5,025 nucleotides of DNA from Simkania sp. (GTDB taxonomy: Bacteria > Chlamydiota > Chlamydiia > Chlamydiales > Simkaniaceae). The notes below the pieces were generated by a model, which did not search any database, had not been told where the DNA came from, and worked only from the letters and a program-made list of their open reading frames with translations. Location of the stretch: positions 1 to 5,025 of the forward strand of contig JANQSR010000052.1 in the NCBI GenBank assembly GCA_028279205.1. Direction: 5' to 3'. The position numbers and the translations under genes were made by a program. Shown here one piece after another: positions 1 to 4,996 of this stretch; within the stretch, counting starts at the first letter, position 1, and the number at the start of each line of letters is the position of its first letter.

Positions 1-79
1 TAAAGGGCGCGATATTTACCACTTAGATTACCGATGCAAAAAGGCTGATTCAAGCTGATAGAGTGTTTATGAACGAATT

Positions 80-154
80 TCGGGGCAGAGGGATTTGAAC
101 CCCCGACCTACTGCTCCCAAAGCAGTCGCGCTACCCAAGCTGCGCTATGCCCCG
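80..154 (-). tRNA. tRNA-Pro (anticodon UGG)
   Basis: Read on the minus strand this 75-nt stretch folds as a complete cloverleaf. The acceptor arm is CGGGGCA paired with TGCCCCG, with discriminator A. The D arm is GCGC/GCGC. The anticodon arm is ACTGC/GCAGT around the loop TTTGGGA, which gives anticodon UGG (proline). The T arm is GGGGG/CCCTC, with one G-U pair, around TTCAAAT. The 3' CCA is not encoded, because AAT follows the discriminator, so it must be added after transcription. The gene starts 14 nt after the stop codon of the transporter gene on the same strand and could be processed from its transcript. The bases just outside the acceptor stem (GAATT before, AATTC after A73) are also complementary. 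No convincing terminator is visible in positions 1-79. Confidence 0.97.
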
Positions 155-168
155 AATTCTCAAGCATT

Positions 169-1422
169 TTAAACGCGCACTCCTTTATTTGCAATTTTCA
201 TAGGCTCTTTTTTAGGTTTGAGATCCAAAAATAAAAGGAGGAGAAATGCCAAAAGGAGGGCTAAAAGAAAACTGATCATTGCCTGTCTGTAGTCTGCTGC
301 TGAGTAGAAGGGAAGGCCATCTTTGATAGTTCCAGCAGAGCTCCTATCGAGCAAGAAACCGAAAAATGGCTGAATCATTAATGAGCCAGATGAGACGATA
401 AAGTTTGTGAGTGCAATACTTCCCCCTTTGGCCTGCTTGGGATTTAGCTCTATAGCTAAAGAAAGATTAAGGAGCTGGGGAGATGAAAAAATACCGACAA
501 AGAAGAGGAGCATAAACAGAGTCCAAATGGGCAGGTTATCGACACAAATCACTGGAAACAGGGTGATGCCGGTTAGCAAAATTCCAGATAGAAGAAAAGG
601 CTTTCTCACCTTGAAACGGTCTGAGATTGAACCGATTAGTGGGGCTCCGACGATCCATCCCAAGAAAGTCATAGATACAATGTATCCTGCCAAAGATTTT
701 TCCATCCCATATTTTTGAGCGATAAACGGGGTTCCCCATAGAGAAGCGAAACCTGCTGTTGTCGAATAAAACAAAAGTGCGACGATTGCATTCAGATAGA
801 TTTTGTAATTAGAGCAAACTGGTTTTAAATGTTTAATTAAAATGACCGTTAACGATTGTGCTTTTAGATGAGGGGTTGGATTCTGAGGTCTTAATTTCAT
901 GAGTATGTAAAAAGTCACGAATAAAAAAGCCCCTGCCACAGAAAGGATCTGTACGGTTGGGCGCCAGCCAAGTTTTTCAACAAGAGAGCAAAGGGGGCCT
1001 TCAGCACCCAAGGCACCGAGCATGCCGATTGAATTGCCCAAACCGACGAGAAGCGCGAGTCTTTTTGAAGGAAACCAGTTAGAGCAGACATAAACCATCC
1101 CGACAAAACCGAAGGAAGACCCCGCCCCCATTAAAAGACGCCCTATTTTTGCGAGTCCCAATGCGTGGGAAATGGCAAATAGAAAGGTTCCGACTGCGCA
1201 AGTTAATGAAGCAAAGGCAAGCAGCTTCTGCGCTCCAAAACGATCCATGAGGATTCCAACTGGAATCTGCATGGGAGCGTAGGCGTAAAAATAAGAAGCA
1301 CTCAACGTTCCGAAAGAGGTTGCTGTGATACTAAAATCCTCTAAAAGCTCTGGAACCATGGCGGTTGGAAAAATTCGAACGAAAAACACATAAAAGAGGA
1401 AGAGGACGGCTTGCCCCCACAT
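169..1422 (-). CDS. Major facilitator superfamily (MFS) transporter, substrate unknown
   Basis: The 417-residue product is a polytopic membrane protein of the usual MFS size, with about 12 hydrophobic segments in two halves separated by a polar loop near residues 178-205. MFS motif A in the loop between helices 2 and 3 is seen as GILMDRFGAQK (residues 56-66), and a second-half equivalent is GSISDRFKVRK (264-274). Helix 4 carries the usual arginine in IGRLLMGAG (R95). These features support a secondary transporter in the inner membrane but do not identify the substrate. The first helix begins at once after the annotated ATG, and no Shine-Dalgarno sequence precedes that ATG. The frame is open upstream, and a CTG codon at 1450-1452 sits 6 nt after GGAGA (1459-1463). 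It would add ten residues including KKE, so the true start may be this CTG. Sequence just upstream of the gene belongs to a decayed insertion sequence, so its original promoter may be altered. The C-terminus (KPKKEP...) is basic, as expected for a cytoplasmic tail. Confidence 0.9.
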   Translation of the reverse strand: MWGQAVLFLFYVFFVRIFPTAMVPELLEDFSITATSFGTLSASYFYAYAPMQIPVGILMDRFGAQKLLAFASLTCAVGTFLFAISHALGLAKIGRLLMGAGSSFGFVGMVYVCSNWFPSKRLALLVGLGNSIGMLGALGAEGPLCSLVEKLGWRPTVQILSVAGAFLFVTFYILMKLRPQNPTPHLKAQSLTVILIKHLKPVCSNYKIYLNAIVALLFYSTTAGFASLWGTPFIAQKYGMEKSLAGYIVSMTFLGWIVGAPLIGSISDRFKVRKPFLLSGILLTGITLFPVICVDNLPIWTLFMLLFFVGIFSSPQLLNLSLAIELNPKQAKGGSIALTNFIVSSGSLMIQPFFGFLLDRSSAGTIKDGLPFYSAADYRQAMISFLLALLLAFLLLLFLDLKPKKEPMKIANKGVRV

Positions 1423-1458
1423 AACCCAGCTTGTTAAAGTTTCTTTTTTCAGAAAAGG

Positions 1459-1463
1459 TCTCC
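1459..1463 (-). promoter_or_regulatory. Candidate ribosome binding site for a CTG start of the MFS gene
   Basis: GGAGA on the minus strand stands 6 nt before an in-frame CTG (1450-1452). The only in-frame ATG (1420-1422) is preceded by AGCTGGGTT, with no useful Shine-Dalgarno match at the right distance. No in-frame ATG, GTG or TTG was found upstream of the ATG as far as about 1545. This site therefore argues for a start 10 codons upstream of the annotated one. Confidence 0.4.
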
Positions 1464-1544
1464 AATTTGTTTGGTATAAAAGGTGTGCAAGGGGCGGTTT
1501 TCCAATTTTTCTTTTTCTAAGCTTTTTTGCGAAAGGAGCTTCTA

Positions 1545-1803
1545 ATGCGAAAACGCTAGCTGGAAAAAGTATAACAAAAACCTGGTTAAAAGAGGAAGTG
1601 TCACTTTCTTCATTGATAAAGAGCTTCTCAAACCTTTAAAGGCCCAAAAAAATAAGCGAGGTCGCCCCCTCATGTTTTCTTCGGCCCTGATCCAAATGCT
1701 TTTGCTCTTAAAGATTCAATTCAATCTTACCTATCGGTCTTTATCAGTATCCGTTCAGTGGGGGTGGTCTTTTTTATGTAGATCGTGGATTTTAAGGGGC
1801 TAG
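1545..1803 (+). pseudogene. Remnant of an IS5-type transposase (N-terminal part, frameshifted and truncated)
   Basis: On the plus strand an ATG at 1545 follows a very good Shine-Dalgarno sequence (AAGGAG at 1533-1538, 6-nt spacer) but meets TAG after four codons. Starting near 1549 another frame encodes a recognisable transposase N-terminus. It has WKKYNKNLVKRGSVTFF, then the basic KNKRGRPLMFS segment, then a helical stretch LIQMLLLLKIQFNLTYRSL, with W encoded at 1561-1563. This order (W-x-x-YN-x-x-LV-x-RGS, then RGRP and a YSD-like segment, then LxLK-x-x-F-x-L-x-R) matches what I know of IS5/IS903-group DDE transposases. After 62 codons the similarity stops at 1746, where the 18-bp inverted repeat begins. 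The frame then runs on meaninglessly to TAG at 1801-1803. No catalytic DDE region is present, so it is dead. A single-base frameshift near 1548-1551 separates the start codon from the rest. Confidence 0.75.
1747..1764 (+). repeat. Left terminal inverted repeat (18 bp)
   Basis: GTATCCGTTCAGTGGGGG, an exact reverse complement of 1871-1888. The match does not extend beyond 18 bp on either side. Confidence 0.9.
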
Positions 1804-1870
1804 ACTGGTCAAAAGTGCCTATTTTTGGCATGTTTTGGGTCAAAAAATACTCAAAATGCCCATTTTTGGG

Positions 1871-1888
1871 CCCCCACTGAACGGATAC
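1871..1888 (-). repeat. Right terminal inverted repeat (18 bp)
   Basis: CCCCCACTGAACGGATAC on the plus strand, the exact partner of 1747-1764. The small palindrome GCCC-ATTTTT-GGGC lies directly inside it. Confidence 0.9.
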
Positions 1889-1994
1889 GGTTGATCATTC
1901 GAAAAGAGTTTACGAAAAGTTTCTTTTTATTCCCTCCTAAAAATCTTCATGGGGAATTGCTGTAGTTTGTTTAAAATGTCCTATTAACTTTGCT
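1889..1994. other. Non-coding stretch between the inverted-repeat element and the end of rnhB
   Basis: AT-rich sequence with no coding region that I can support on either strand and no continuation of the broken transposase. It contains one copy of a 16-bp sequence, GTTTGTTTAAAATGTC (1965-1980), that recurs in the same orientation at 4981-4996 on the other side of the ribosomal operon. Confidence 0.6.
1965..1980 (+). repeat. 16-bp direct repeat, copy 1 (downstream of the operon)
   Basis: GTTTGTTTAAAATGTC, identical to 4981-4996 and in the same orientation. The flanks differ, so the shared sequence is exactly 16 bp. Confidence 0.6.
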
Positions 1995-2021
1995 AAAAAG
2001 AGGCGCATTTTCTGTTTGCCT
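1995..2021 (-). terminator. Weak candidate terminator after rnhB
   Basis: On the minus strand, about 14 nt after the rnhB stop, AGGC and GCCT can pair around a 13-nt loop, followed by CTTTTT. The stem is only 4 bp and the loop is large, so this is a poor intrinsic terminator. It is the only candidate at the natural end of the operon. Confidence 0.25.
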
Positions 2022-2034
2022 TGAGGAAAAAAAT

Positions 2035-2649
2035 TTAACAGAAAAGTGATTTGATAGGCTCAAAAGAGCGTCTGTGAATAGGTGAGATGCCATACTCTCG
2101 GATCGCTCGCACGTGCTCGCGGGTGGCATACCCTTTGTGTCTGATAAATCCGTACTCAGGCCACTTTAGGTGGTGCTCCATCATAATTTGATCCCGAGAA
2201 TACTTGGCAATGATCGAGGCGGCCGCGATGCTTTTTGAAAGAGCATCACCACCAATGACTGTTTGAGAGGGCATCTTTGATGGAAATTTTTGGTTGCCAT
2301 CAACTAAAAGAAAGTCAGGGCAGGGAGTGAGATCTTCGACAGCGAGCGACATCGCTTTCAAAGCGGCGTTTAATATATTCAGATCGTCAATCTCTTGATG
2401 CTCGACGATCCCAATAGCCCACTTGACATCAGGATGAGAGGTAAGGGAGAGGTAAACCTTTTCTCTTCTTTGGGGCGTAAGCTTTTTACTATCTTTGATT
2501 CCCTCGATCAAACACACAAAGGGCAATATGCAAGCAGAAGCAACAACAGGACCCGCAAGTGAGCCACGTCCCACTTCATCAACACCAGCGACCAACCTAT
2601 ACCCTAGACTAAAAGCCTCTTTTTCGATTTCATCGTCAGCCTCTTCCAT
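2035..2649 (-). CDS. rnhB: Ribonuclease HII
   Basis: The enzyme cuts the RNA strand of RNA-DNA hybrids and starts removal of single ribonucleotides built into DNA, using Mg2+ or Mn2+. The 204-residue product covers the full family length. The N-terminal signature GVDEVGRGSLAGP (residues 22-34) supplies catalytic D24 and E25 and the GRG substrate-binding loop. LLVDGN supplies D117, and IGGD supplies D135. These four align with D16, E17, D108 and D126 of the E. coli enzyme. Also conserved are DSKKLT (53-58), DDLNILNAALKAM (88-100), AAASIIAKYSRD (142-153) and YGFIRHKGY with the RRSF box near the C-terminus. The start ATG is supported by AAGG 6 nt upstream. It is the last gene of the rpsP-trmD-rplS-rnhB block, 45 nt after rplS, as in Chlamydia. 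Downstream, the gmk gene expected from Chlamydia is absent. Confidence 0.97.
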   Translation of the reverse strand: MEEADDEIEKEAFSLGYRLVAGVDEVGRGSLAGPVVASACILPFVCLIEGIKDSKKLTPQRREKVYLSLTSHPDVKWAIGIVEHQEIDDLNILNAALKAMSLAVEDLTPCPDFLLVDGNQKFPSKMPSQTVIGGDALSKSIAAASIIAKYSRDQIMMEHHLKWPEYGFIRHKGYATREHVRAIREYGISPIHRRSFEPIKSLFC

Positions 2650-2694
2650 TTTTCTACCTTCTCTTTGGGCTGCCTTAAGTCTTCGAGAGTAGGC

Positions 2695-3318
2695 TTACTC
2701 TTTTGACTCTTCTCCTTCACCACCCCCATCAAGGCTTGTTCGGTTCTCTTTTTCCCCTTCAGCGCTCTCCTCTTTGCCCTCCTCTTCTGTTTTAGGAGAA
2801 GCAGGCGCAACAGTCGACTTCTCTTTCTTCACACCTCCGACTCCCTCTCTGATCTTTGACTCTTCAAGGTTCGGTAGATCCTCTTTTTTTGCTTCAGCGC
2901 TCTCCTCCACACCCTCTTCTATTTTGGGAAGAGGGGGAGTCACAGTTGCCCGTTTCTTCTTCATGCCTACGATCTTCTCTTGGATCTTTGCTTTTTTACC
3001 CGACTTACCACGCAAGTAGTAGAGTTTTGCCCGACGCACCTTACCTCGACGCACAATCTCAATTTTTGCAATACGCGGACTGTGTAATAAAAAGACTCTC
3101 TCCATACTAGAGCCATAAGCGATGCGATAAACGGCGAATGTTTTAGAAAGACCCGATCCCCTGATCGCAATGACCGTTCCAGTGAATACCTGAATCCGCT
3201 CTTTCTCCCCTTCGACAATACGCATATGAACCTTGACAGTGTCGCCGATACGAAAATCGGGGACATCTTTTTTCAACTGGCTGCTCTCAAGTTCTCTAAT
3301 CAAAGTTGATTGACTCAT
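2695..3318 (-). CDS. rplS: Large ribosomal subunit protein L19 with a long repeated C-terminal extension
   Basis: L19 is a component of the 50S subunit lying near the interface with the 30S subunit. Residues 1 to about 116 form a normal L19: [17 protein letters not shown] (6-22), then [19 protein letters not shown] (25-43), [27 protein letters not shown] (69-83) and [22 protein letters not shown] (89-110). Bacterial L19 normally ends here at about 115-125 residues. This protein runs on to 207. The extra 90 residues are rich in K, E, S and P and are probably disordered. They consist of two related units: unit 1 starts at KIQEKIVG (111) and unit 2 at KIREGVGG (155). Each contains a TV-x-P-x-x-PK segment and EESAE. 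Unit 1 starts inside the conserved L19 C-terminus, so the tail appears to have grown by duplication of the gene end. The ATG overlaps the trmD stop (ATGA), so translation is probably coupled. Confidence 0.96.
   Translation of the reverse strand: MSQSTLIRELESSQLKKDVPDFRIGDTVKVHMRIVEGEKERIQVFTGTVIAIRGSGLSKTFAVYRIAYGSSMERVFLLHSPRIAKIEIVRRGKVRRAKLYYLRGKSGKKAKIQEKIVGMKKKRATVTPPLPKIEEGVEESAEAKKEDLPNLEESKIREGVGGVKKEKSTVAPASPKTEEEGKEESAEGEKENRTSLDGGGEGEESKE
2725..2988 (-). repeat. Imperfect tandem duplication (two units of 132-135 bp) within rplS
   Basis: Two adjacent units encode residues 111-154 and about 155-198 of L19. The offset is 132 nt at the unit start (KIQEK versus KIREG) and 135 nt further on, because unit 2 has one extra residue ([11 protein letters not shown] versus [10 protein letters not shown]). 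An exact 15-bp match, TTCAGCGCTCTCCTC, occurs at 2758-2772 and 2893-2907 (plus strand). The protein repeats have diverged but keep frame and composition. Confidence 0.8.
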
Positions 3319-4010
3319 AACTGTTTCTTCTTACTGTCAAGTTTTTGCATCAAATCGGGACGGACTTTCTCAGTTTTCTCAAGAGCAAGGGAGTCTCTCC
3401 ATCTCGTAATTTTTTTAAGGTCTCCTTGACGGAGCACGGAAGGCACTTCCAAACCTTCAAAGAGAGAAGGCCTAGTATAAACAGGCGCATCGAACAGACC
3501 TTTTTCAAATGAATCTTGCTTAACCGCTTCCCCGTTTCCTATTACACCAGGTACAAATCGGGAAACAGCATCGACTAAAATAGCCGCGGCAGGAGCTCCA
3601 CTCGTGATCACGAAGTCTCCAATACTGATCTCTTCATCAACCTCAAGATCTATCACTCTCTGATCAATCCCTTCGTAGTGACCACAGAGGAGAATGAGGT
3701 GCTCCTCCTTGGCCAGCGTTTCACATTTTTCGGCGCTCAATGGTGTTCCCTGAGGCGAAAGATAGATGACTCGAGACCCCCTCCTTTTTACACTGAGGAT
3801 CGATTCTTTTACAGGGCCTGGCATCAAAACCATTCCTGGACCACCACCGTACGGCCTATCATCCACCTGCCTCGCTTTCCCTTTTGCAAAATCACGTATA
3901 TCAACAAGACCAATCTCAATGAGACGCTTTTCTACTGCCCTTTTTATCATGCTGACACCAAAAGACCCTTTGAAATAGGAGGGAAAAAGGGATAAAATAT
4001 CGAAACGCAC
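3315..4010 (-). CDS. trmD: tRNA (guanine-N1)-methyltransferase
   Basis: TrmD transfers methyl from S-adenosylmethionine to N1 of G37, next to the anticodon, in tRNAs with G36 (Leu, Pro, Arg). This prevents +1 frameshifting. The 231-residue product opens with the typical [10 protein letters not shown]. It then shows [17 protein letters not shown] (50-66), the SPOUT knot segments VIYLSPQG (81-88), [12 protein letters not shown] (107-118) and [10 protein letters not shown] (129-138), then RFVPGVIGN (151-159), DSFEKGLFD and YTRP. R151 and D166 align with the catalytic R154 and D169 of E. coli. After the third knot segment the usual GGELPA-like run is GAPAA, a family deviation. The start is GTG, supported by the conserved N-terminus. 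A weak AGG of the Shine-Dalgarno type overlaps the rpsP TAG stop. It begins 7 nt after rpsP and overlaps rplS by 4 nt; rimM is absent. Confidence 0.97.
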   Translation of the reverse strand: MRFDILSLFPSYFKGSFGVSMIKRAVEKRLIEIGLVDIRDFAKGKARQVDDRPYGGGPGMVLMPGPVKESILSVKRRGSRVIYLSPQGTPLSAEKCETLAKEEHLILLCGHYEGIDQRVIDLEVDEEISIGDFVITSGAPAAAILVDAVSRFVPGVIGNGEAVKQDSFEKGLFDAPVYTRPSLFEGLEVPSVLRQGDLKKITRWRDSLALEKTEKVRPDLMQKLDSKKKQL

Positions 4011-4017
4011 GAGAAAC

Positions 4018-4344
4018 CTACTCTTCTTTCTTTCTTTTCTCTTTCTTCTTTTTAGCCTTTTCTAATTTCTTAGCAGATTGGCTCTTTTGCATCGTTGAGA
4101 TCAATTCTGGAGCTGCAGATAGGACGAGATGGTGCGCTTTTTCTGTAAGCTTTGCCCCCTGGTCTAGCCAGTACCGAATACGATCTTCAACCACGCAAAC
4201 GTGATGGGGACTCTTCCGATGAGGGTCATAGTGACCAACCATTTCTAGATATTTTCCATCGCGCGGAGAGCGAGTATCAGCAACGACCAAACGGTAAACC
4301 AACCGATTCGTACGCCCCATTTGCAGCAAGCGAATTTTCAACAC
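4018..4344 (-). CDS. rpsP: Small ribosomal subunit protein S16
   Basis: S16 is an early-binding assembly protein of the 30S subunit. The 108-residue product has the S16 opening LKIRLLQMGRTNRLVYRLVV (2-21), then ADTRSPRDGKYLEMVGHYDP (22-41), and the DRIRYWLDQGAKLT segment (54-67). The family core is about 80 residues. The rest is a lysine- and glutamate-rich tail, KKLEKAKKKKEKRKKEE, probably disordered. Translation most likely begins at GTG (4342-4344), with GGAG (4354-4357) 9 nt upstream; the following TTG would be spaced less well. It is the first gene of the operon here. In Chlamydia the preceding gene is ffh, which is not found upstream in this window. Confidence 0.96.
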   Translation of the reverse strand: MLKIRLLQMGRTNRLVYRLVVADTRSPRDGKYLEMVGHYDPHRKSPHHVCVVEDRIRYWLDQGAKLTEKAHHLVLSAAPELISTMQKSQSAKKLEKAKKKKEKRKKEE

Positions 4345-4398
4345 AATCTATTTCTCCAAAGGTGAATCATTTAAGTCAAAGAGAGAATCATAACTCAA

Positions 4399-4441
4399 GA
4401 AAATAAAGAAAGGAGAGAGCCTCAACCTAAGAGCTCTATCC
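4399..4441 (-). promoter_or_regulatory. Leader hairpin before rpsP, possible attenuator
   Basis: On the minus strand GGATAGAGC (4433-4441) can pair with GCTCTCTCC (4412-4420), giving 8 of 9 pairs with one T-C mismatch around a 12-nt loop. It is followed by the T-rich run TTTCTTTATTTT (4400-4411). The structure lies between the predicted promoter and the rpsP start. With no gene ending just upstream, it would act as an attenuator or leader element of the operon. The T run is interrupted, so termination efficiency is uncertain. Confidence 0.35.
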
Positions 4442-4475
4442 CTGAGATATTCTACTCCTCGCAAGTGTACATAGA

Positions 4476-4504
4476 GTTATACAGAAATAACAGACTAAAG
4501 TCAA
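4476..4504 (-). promoter_or_regulatory. Sigma70/sigma66-type promoter of the rpsP-trmD-rplS-rnhB operon
   Basis: On the minus strand a -35 box TTGACT (4499-4504, 5 of 6 to consensus) and a -10 box TATAAC (4476-4481, 5 of 6) are separated by exactly 17 bp. Transcription would start near 4469, giving a leader of about 125 nt before the rpsP GTG. A weaker alternative nearer the gene is TTGAGT-18-TTAAAT. The operon appears to have its own promoter here, with no ffh gene upstream in the window. Confidence 0.6.
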
Positions 4505-4685
4505 TATGCTTTGTAAGGTGGCAGCAATTCCCCAAGCTGGAAAGGATGTGCATGGATCCCTTCTCAGTTTTAATCAAAAAAAATCAGCAAAATAAGACCC
4601 TTGGCCTTTGATAAGGCGGTATCAAAACTAAGAGGATCTAATGTAAATGTTTTCTTAAAATTTGGGCTACAGTTCTTTCTTTTTC
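4505..4685. other. Intergenic stretch with no recognisable gene
   Basis: This stretch lies between the operon promoter and the decayed transposase. A 33-codon minus-strand frame (ATG at 4551-4553, AAGGG 4 nt upstream, stop at 4452-4454) runs through the promoter. Its product, which begins MHILSSLGNCC, resembles nothing I know. A small hairpin GCCTT-TGAT-AAGGC is present near 4609-4622 without a T run on either strand. I cannot support any functional feature here. Confidence 0.5.
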
Positions 4686-4934
4686 TCAGGATGTGTCTCC
4701 AAGTTGCCGTCTAGTTGCTATTCTGATTAAAAATTTATCCCACGATTCTACCATGACGTAAAGAAAAAGTGCTCTCATCTCTTCCCATAACCCCTCCCAA
4801 GTTCTCGCTAATTTTCTTGCTGTCTGATAAACCTTACATCCAAGTAGTTGGATCTGATCTAATAAAAAAGCAAATAGCATGATCATGCTGGGTGCAATCA
4901 GAAGTGTTGAGGCACCTAAGTTTTTCGTACGTCC
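4686..4934 (-). pseudogene. C-terminal remnant of a DDE-type transposase (second insertion sequence)
   Basis: The frame ending at TGA (4686-4688) encodes MIMLFAFLLDQIQLLGCKVY, then LWEEMRALFLYVMVESWDKFL, then a short tail. The spacing and wording (LLAFLxDQxQ, about 25 residues, LWExxRxLF, then ES-W/M-xxL) recall the extreme C-terminus of several bacterial DDE transposases; I cannot name the family with certainty. The frame is open upstream of the first ATG for 16 more codons (GRTKNLGASTLLIAPS) to an in-frame TGA at 4935-4937. Beyond that stop it is open again to the window edge, passing a run of ten A. It is different from, and opposite in strand to, the IS5-type remnant at 1545. No catalytic region is present in the window. 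It could also be a chance frame, but the pattern match makes a relic more likely. Confidence 0.45.
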
Positions 4935-4980
4935 TCAAAAACTCATGGCAAGTAAGTTTTTTTTTTGCAAATGATAGGTG

Positions 4981-4996
4981 GTTTGTTTAAAATGTC
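4981..4996 (+). repeat. 16-bp direct repeat, copy 2 (upstream of the operon)
   Basis: Identical to 1965-1980. The two copies bracket a 3-kb block holding the whole ribosomal operon and the second transposase relic. Confidence 0.6.

Larger units (their letters stand above)
1747..1888. mobile_element. 142-bp MITE-like element with perfect 18-bp terminal inverted repeats
   Basis: The stretch begins with GTATCCGTTCAGTGGGGG and ends with its exact reverse complement; the 106 bp between them are not coding. The inner part contains two similar direct copies of about 20 bp (1810-1830 and 1852-1871, around the core ATTTTTGG). Each copy holds a small palindrome (TGCC-TATTTTT-GGCA and GCCC-ATTTTT-GGGC). 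Size, perfect termini and lack of a gene fit a miniature inverted-repeat transposable element or the joined ends of a deleted insertion sequence. Its left edge coincides with the point where the IS5-type transposase remnant loses similarity. I see no clear target-site duplication: the left flank is TTATCA and the right flank is GGTTGA. The parent family cannot be named from the termini alone. Confidence 0.65.

Noticed and set aside
30..70. Possible terminator after tRNA-Pro (AGCTTGAATCAGCC followed by TTTTT on the minus strand)
   Set aside because: The stem would be only about 3 bp, which is too weak to call.
407..718. Open frame of 103 codons on the plus strand inside the MFS gene
   Set aside because: It lies opposite the transporter gene, has no recognisable motif and no good context. 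The transporter frame explains the sequence.
1500..1540. Promoter for the MFS gene upstream of 1480 (TTGGAA with an 18-bp spacer to TTTTAT)
   Set aside because: Each box matches only 4 of 6 consensus bases and it lies in transposon debris; not strong enough to list.
1747..1888. Reading the 18-bp inverted repeat as a transcription terminator
   Set aside because: The 106-nt loop and lack of a T run at the stem base do not fit an intrinsic terminator; a transposon end is the better explanation.
2604..2810. Lysine-rich minus-strand frame across the rplS end and rnhB start
   Set aside because: It is a different frame of the L19 repeat tail and the rnhB 5' end. Its composition comes from the overlapping lysine- and glutamate-rich coding sequence.
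2774..3110. Two plus-strand frames of 81 and 84 codons opposite rplS
   Set aside because: They are complementary shadows of the repeated KE-rich tail, with no ribosome binding site or family features.
1950..4534. 13-bp inverted match TGGGGAATTGCTG (1950-1962) with CAGCAATTCCCCA (4522-4534)
   Set aside because: An inverted 13-bp match is expected by chance fairly often in 5 kb. Its orientation is not consistent with the 16-bp direct repeat nearby, so I do not treat it as part of the same element.
4452..4553. 33-codon minus-strand frame with a possible Shine-Dalgarno sequence upstream of rpsP
   Set aside because: It runs through the predicted operon promoter, has no known similarity, and the length is within chance expectation.
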